Below are positions 5,551-6,920 of a stretch of DNA of 6,920 nt, one piece after another. How positions within the stretch are numbered: the first letter of the stretch is position 1; the number at the start of each line of letters is the position of its first letter. A model generated the notes under the pieces. It was not told the DNA's origin. It did no database searches and was given only the letters and a program-made list of their open reading frames with translations. This DNA comes from Opitutales bacterium (GTDB lineage: Bacteria; Verrucomicrobiota; Verrucomicrobiia; Opitutales; Oceanipulchritudinaceae). The stretch lies in the NCBI GenBank assembly GCA_007123395.1, contig SKLD01000264.1, forward strand, positions 1-6,920. The letters are read 5' to 3'. The translations under genes were made by a program, and so were the position numbers.

Positions 5551-6920
5551 TTCCGTGTTCGGGGTGATGGTGGGGATCCGCCTGCGGCGTCACCGCTTTG
5601 ATCTCGGCAAAGGCGAGGAGCGGCAGGAAGCGGATAAAGAGGAGGAAGAAGAAGCCGAAGATACCGAAAGTGCCGGCGAAGGTGAAAATGTCGATGATCG
5701 TCGGGCTGTAGTAGTTCCAGTTGGCGGGCAGGAAGTCGTTGGCGAGGGACGACACCACGATGACAAACCGCTCGAACCACATGCCCACGTTGATGAAAAT
5801 CGAGAGGATGAAGACGAGGATCAAGTTGCGCCGCGCCGCCGCAAACCAGAAGAACTGCGGCGAAATAACGTTGCAAGCGATCATGATCCAGTAGGCCCAT
5901 GCGTATTGACCGAAGGCGCGGTTGACGAAGGCGAAGCCCTCGTAGGGGTTGGCCCCGTACCACGCGATGAAGAACTCCATGGCGTAGGCGTAGCCAACCA
6001 TCGACCCCGTCGCGAGGCAGATCTTGCACATGCAGTCGATGTGGTACTGCGTGATGAGATCCTGCAGGCCGAAGAGCGCGCGCAGCGGCAGCATGAGCGT
6101 GAGCACCATGCCGAAGCCCGAGAAGATGGCACCGGCCACAAAGTAGGGCGGGAAGATCGTGGTGTGCCAACCGGGCAGGTTGGCCACCGCGAAGTCGAAG
6201 GAAACGATCGTGTGCACCGAGAGCACGAGCGGCGTGCTCAGACCCGCGAGGAGCAGGTAGGCCATTTCGTAGTTGCTCCAGTGGCGGTTGGAGCCGCGCC
6301 AGCCCATCGCGAGGATGCCGTAGAAGTATTTGCGGAACTGGTAGTAGGCGGTCTCGAAGGAGCGCTGGAAGCCGTTCTTCGCCTGAGCGAGGCGCTTCTC
6401 ATAGACGGAGCGCACGCGGTCGCGCAGGGTGGCGAGGTCGGGGACCATGCCCATATACCAGAAGAGCGCCGACACCGTGCCGTAGGTCGACACGGCGAAG
6501 ACATCCCACTCCAGCGGCGAGCGGAAGTTCGGCCAGATGGCGTTGGAGTTGGGCAACGGGAAGAGCCACCAAGCGAACCACACGCGGCCGACGTGGAAGA
6601 GCGGAAAGATCCCCGCGCAAATGACGGCAAAGATCGTCATGGCCTCGGCGGCGCGGTTAATCGACGTTCGCCACTTCTGCTTGAGGAGGCAGAGAATGGC
6701 GGAAATGAGCGTGCCGGCGTGGCCTATACCGATCCAGAAAACGAAATTAATGATCGCCCAGCCCCAGAAGACAGGGTGCGAGAGGCCCCACACCCCGACA
6801 CCCGTAACGGTGAGGTAGACGAGGCCCATGACCGTGAAACTCGCCACCATGCAACTGATGACAAAAGCCACCCACCACCACATCGGCGCGCGGCCCTCCA
6901 CGATGCCACAGACCTTTTGC
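5531..6920 (-). CDS. actC: Alternative Complex III subunit ActC (NrfD/PsrC-like quinol-binding membrane protein), 5' end outside window
   Basis: Principal integral membrane subunit of ACIII, where quinol is thought to be oxidised. The frame is open to the window edge: codons before GTG 6899-6901 read QKVCGI, followed by VEGRAP, a conserved ActC N-terminal motif. That GTG is therefore an internal Val and some N-terminal residues are missing. Counting from it, 456 residues show about ten helices and the signatures GIGHAGTLISAIL (58-70), RTSINRAAEAMTIFAVICAGIFP (78-100), FHVGR, and VHTIVSFDFA (229-238). His103 and Asp133 lie 30 residues apart, the same separation as the His/Asp pair proposed as quinol ligands in characterised ACIII, as I remember it. 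A charged loop (about 160-205) contains WRGSNRHW. The C-terminus ends in a His-rich tail (440-456). Unusual cysteines at 290, 292 and 295 are described in the findings. Confidence 0.95.
   Translation of the reverse strand, partial: QKVCGIVEGRAPMWWWVAFVISCMVASFTVMGLVYLTVTGVGVWGLSHPVFWGWAIINFVFWIGIGHAGTLISAILCLLKQKWRTSINRAAEAMTIFAVICAGIFPLFHVGRVWFAWWLFPLPNSNAIWPNFRSPLEWDVFAVSTYGTVSALFWYMGMVPDLATLRDRVRSVYEKRLAQAKNGFQRSFETAYYQFRKYFYGILAMGWRGSNRHWSNYEMAYLLLAGLSTPLVLSVHTIVSFDFAVANLPGWHTTIFPPYFVAGAIFSGFGMVLTLMLPLRALFGLQDLITQYHIDCMCKICLATGSMVGYAYAMEFFIAWYGANPYEGFAFVNRAFGQYAWAYWIMIACNVISPQFFWFAAARRNLILVFILSIFINVGMWFERFVIVVSSLANDFLPANWNYYSPTIIDIFTFAGTFGIFGFFFLLFIRFLPLLAFAEIKAVTPQADPHHHPEHGNDDGHK

Noticed and set aside
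6899..6901. GTG as the start codon of actC
   Set aside because: The frame continues open to the window edge, and the Val belongs to the conserved VEGRAP stretch near the ActC N-terminus. The true start lies outside the window.

Overview
The window holds part of one respiratory operon, read entirely from the minus strand. In the direction of transcription (high to low coordinates) the order is actC (5' end outside the window), actD, actE, actF, a 113-residue single-pass membrane protein of unknown function, ccoS, ccoN, ccoO, and the first 57 codons of a gene that runs off the window at position 1. The act genes encode the membrane and peripheral subunits of Alternative Complex III (ACIII), a quinol:electron-acceptor oxidoreductase that replaces the bc1 complex in many bacteria. 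The cco genes encode the catalytic core of a cbb3-type haem-copper oxidase. Together they would carry electrons from the quinol pool through ACIII to oxygen, with cytochrome c haems (ActE, CcoO, probably the truncated last gene and subunits beyond the window) as the relay.

Layout: 6920-5531 actC; 5550-4963 actD; 4963-4298 actE; 4301-2994 actF; 3001-2660 small membrane protein; 2660-2433 ccoS; 2376-892 ccoN; 884-174 ccoO; 171-1 truncated gene. Most junctions overlap by 1 to 20 bases or are separated by 2 to 7 bases. The only real gap is 56 bases between ccoS and ccoN. There is no stretch over 300 bases without a gene, and I see no RNA gene, mobile element, CRISPR array or convincing terminator. 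The long open frames on the plus strand are shadows of these genes.

Organism: a GC-rich, aerobic or microaerobic Gram-negative-type bacterium. ACIII joined to a cbb3 oxidase, and the style of the ActE and CcoO sequences, remind me of Verrucomicrobiota (Opitutae-like). This is a recollection rather than something the window proves; Planctomycetota and related phyla remain possible.

The genes are mostly recognisable and intact, so I do not claim a new system. The points most worth a second look are the conserved-looking small membrane protein between the two complexes, the direct genetic joining of ACIII to a cbb3 oxidase (a possible supercomplex), and the identity of the truncated third oxidase gene.
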